64,000 nucleotides of DNA from Gracilibacillus suaedae. GTDB taxonomy: Bacteria > Bacillota > Bacilli > Bacillales > Amphibacillaceae. The translations under genes and the position numbers were made by a program. Shown one piece after another: positions 63,979-64,000 of this stretch (within the stretch, counting starts at the first letter, position 1; the number at the start of each line of letters is the position of its first letter). The stretch lies in contig NZ_JAGFVL010000032.1 of the NCBI RefSeq assembly GCF_017599345.1, positions 124,001 through 188,000 on the forward strand, read 5' to 3'. The notes below the pieces were generated by a model, which was not told the origin of the DNA, made no database searches, and saw only the letters and a program-made list of their open reading frames with translations.

Positions 63979-64000
63979 GAAGTACATGGTCGCCTCGTAA

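Overview
The window looks like chromosomal DNA of a low-GC, spore-forming Bacillaceae, most like the salt-tolerant Gracilibacillus/Oceanobacillus/Amphibacillus group. Support: an alpha/beta small acid-soluble spore protein, a CwlD-like amidase, FosB (bacillithiol-dependent), HxlR/HxlA/HxlB, SppA-YteJ, YndM, strong AGGAGG ribosome sites and T-rich intrinsic terminators. The genus is inferred. I see no rRNA, tRNA, CRISPR array or prophage.

Region 1 (1-21.4 kb) is a plant-polysaccharide island. A sugar ABC importer without its own ATPase (binding protein plus two permeases) is followed by a GH2 enzyme, a secreted GH43-CBM protein and an ArsR-type regulator with a large C-terminal domain. An IS30-family element then separates this from yndM and a YhfP-type reductase. 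Next come two paralogous LplA-type binding lipoproteins flanking a membrane-bound AraC-type sensor-regulator that resembles B. subtilis RhgR (YesS), then a GH95 enzyme and a pectin methylesterase pseudogene with several frameshifts. Cre-like sites and a duplicated promoter module suggest catabolite and substrate control.

Region 2 (21.7-40 kb) is mixed: a spore protein, an FAD protein with Zur-like boxes upstream, a monomeric sarcosine/N-methyltryptophan oxidase, hxlR-hxlA-hxlB for formaldehyde fixation, a cell-wall amidase, a divergent TetR/MFS efflux pair with a perfect 31-bp palindrome, an ABC exporter with a CPBP protease, and an EamA exporter followed by two nucleoside hydrolases. Decayed genes lie between them.

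Region 3 (40.3-45.7 kb) is one giant secreted pectinase: fibronectin III domains, two of them interrupted by the same inserted domain, then a CE8 pectin methylesterase, Ig-like domains and a PL10 pectate lyase. Pectin demethylation releases methanol and the oxidase at 25.4 kb should release formaldehyde. The hxl operon, whose regulator keeps Cys11 and Lys13, would handle such C1 stress (inference).

Region 4 (45.9-64 kb) holds sppA-yteJ, brnQ, a TPP-riboswitch operon for thiamine salvage (tenA-ylmB), a TPR lipoprotein, fosB, a PadR operon with a palindromic operator, DinB, an alditol-oxidase-like flavoprotein, a BASS transporter, alkaline phosphatase, and two paralogous 122-residue proteins, the second next to a KAS III homologue lacking two of its three catalytic residues.

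Two repeat families deserve attention: a dispersed intergenic element (about five copies, with core GGTGCTAAACGTCTGTAA and CACTGATCATAGTCTCAC), and two tandem arrays of exact 21-bp period built on GTTGCCAG, 17 kb apart in opposite orientation, one of them inside the leader of the thiamine salvage operon.
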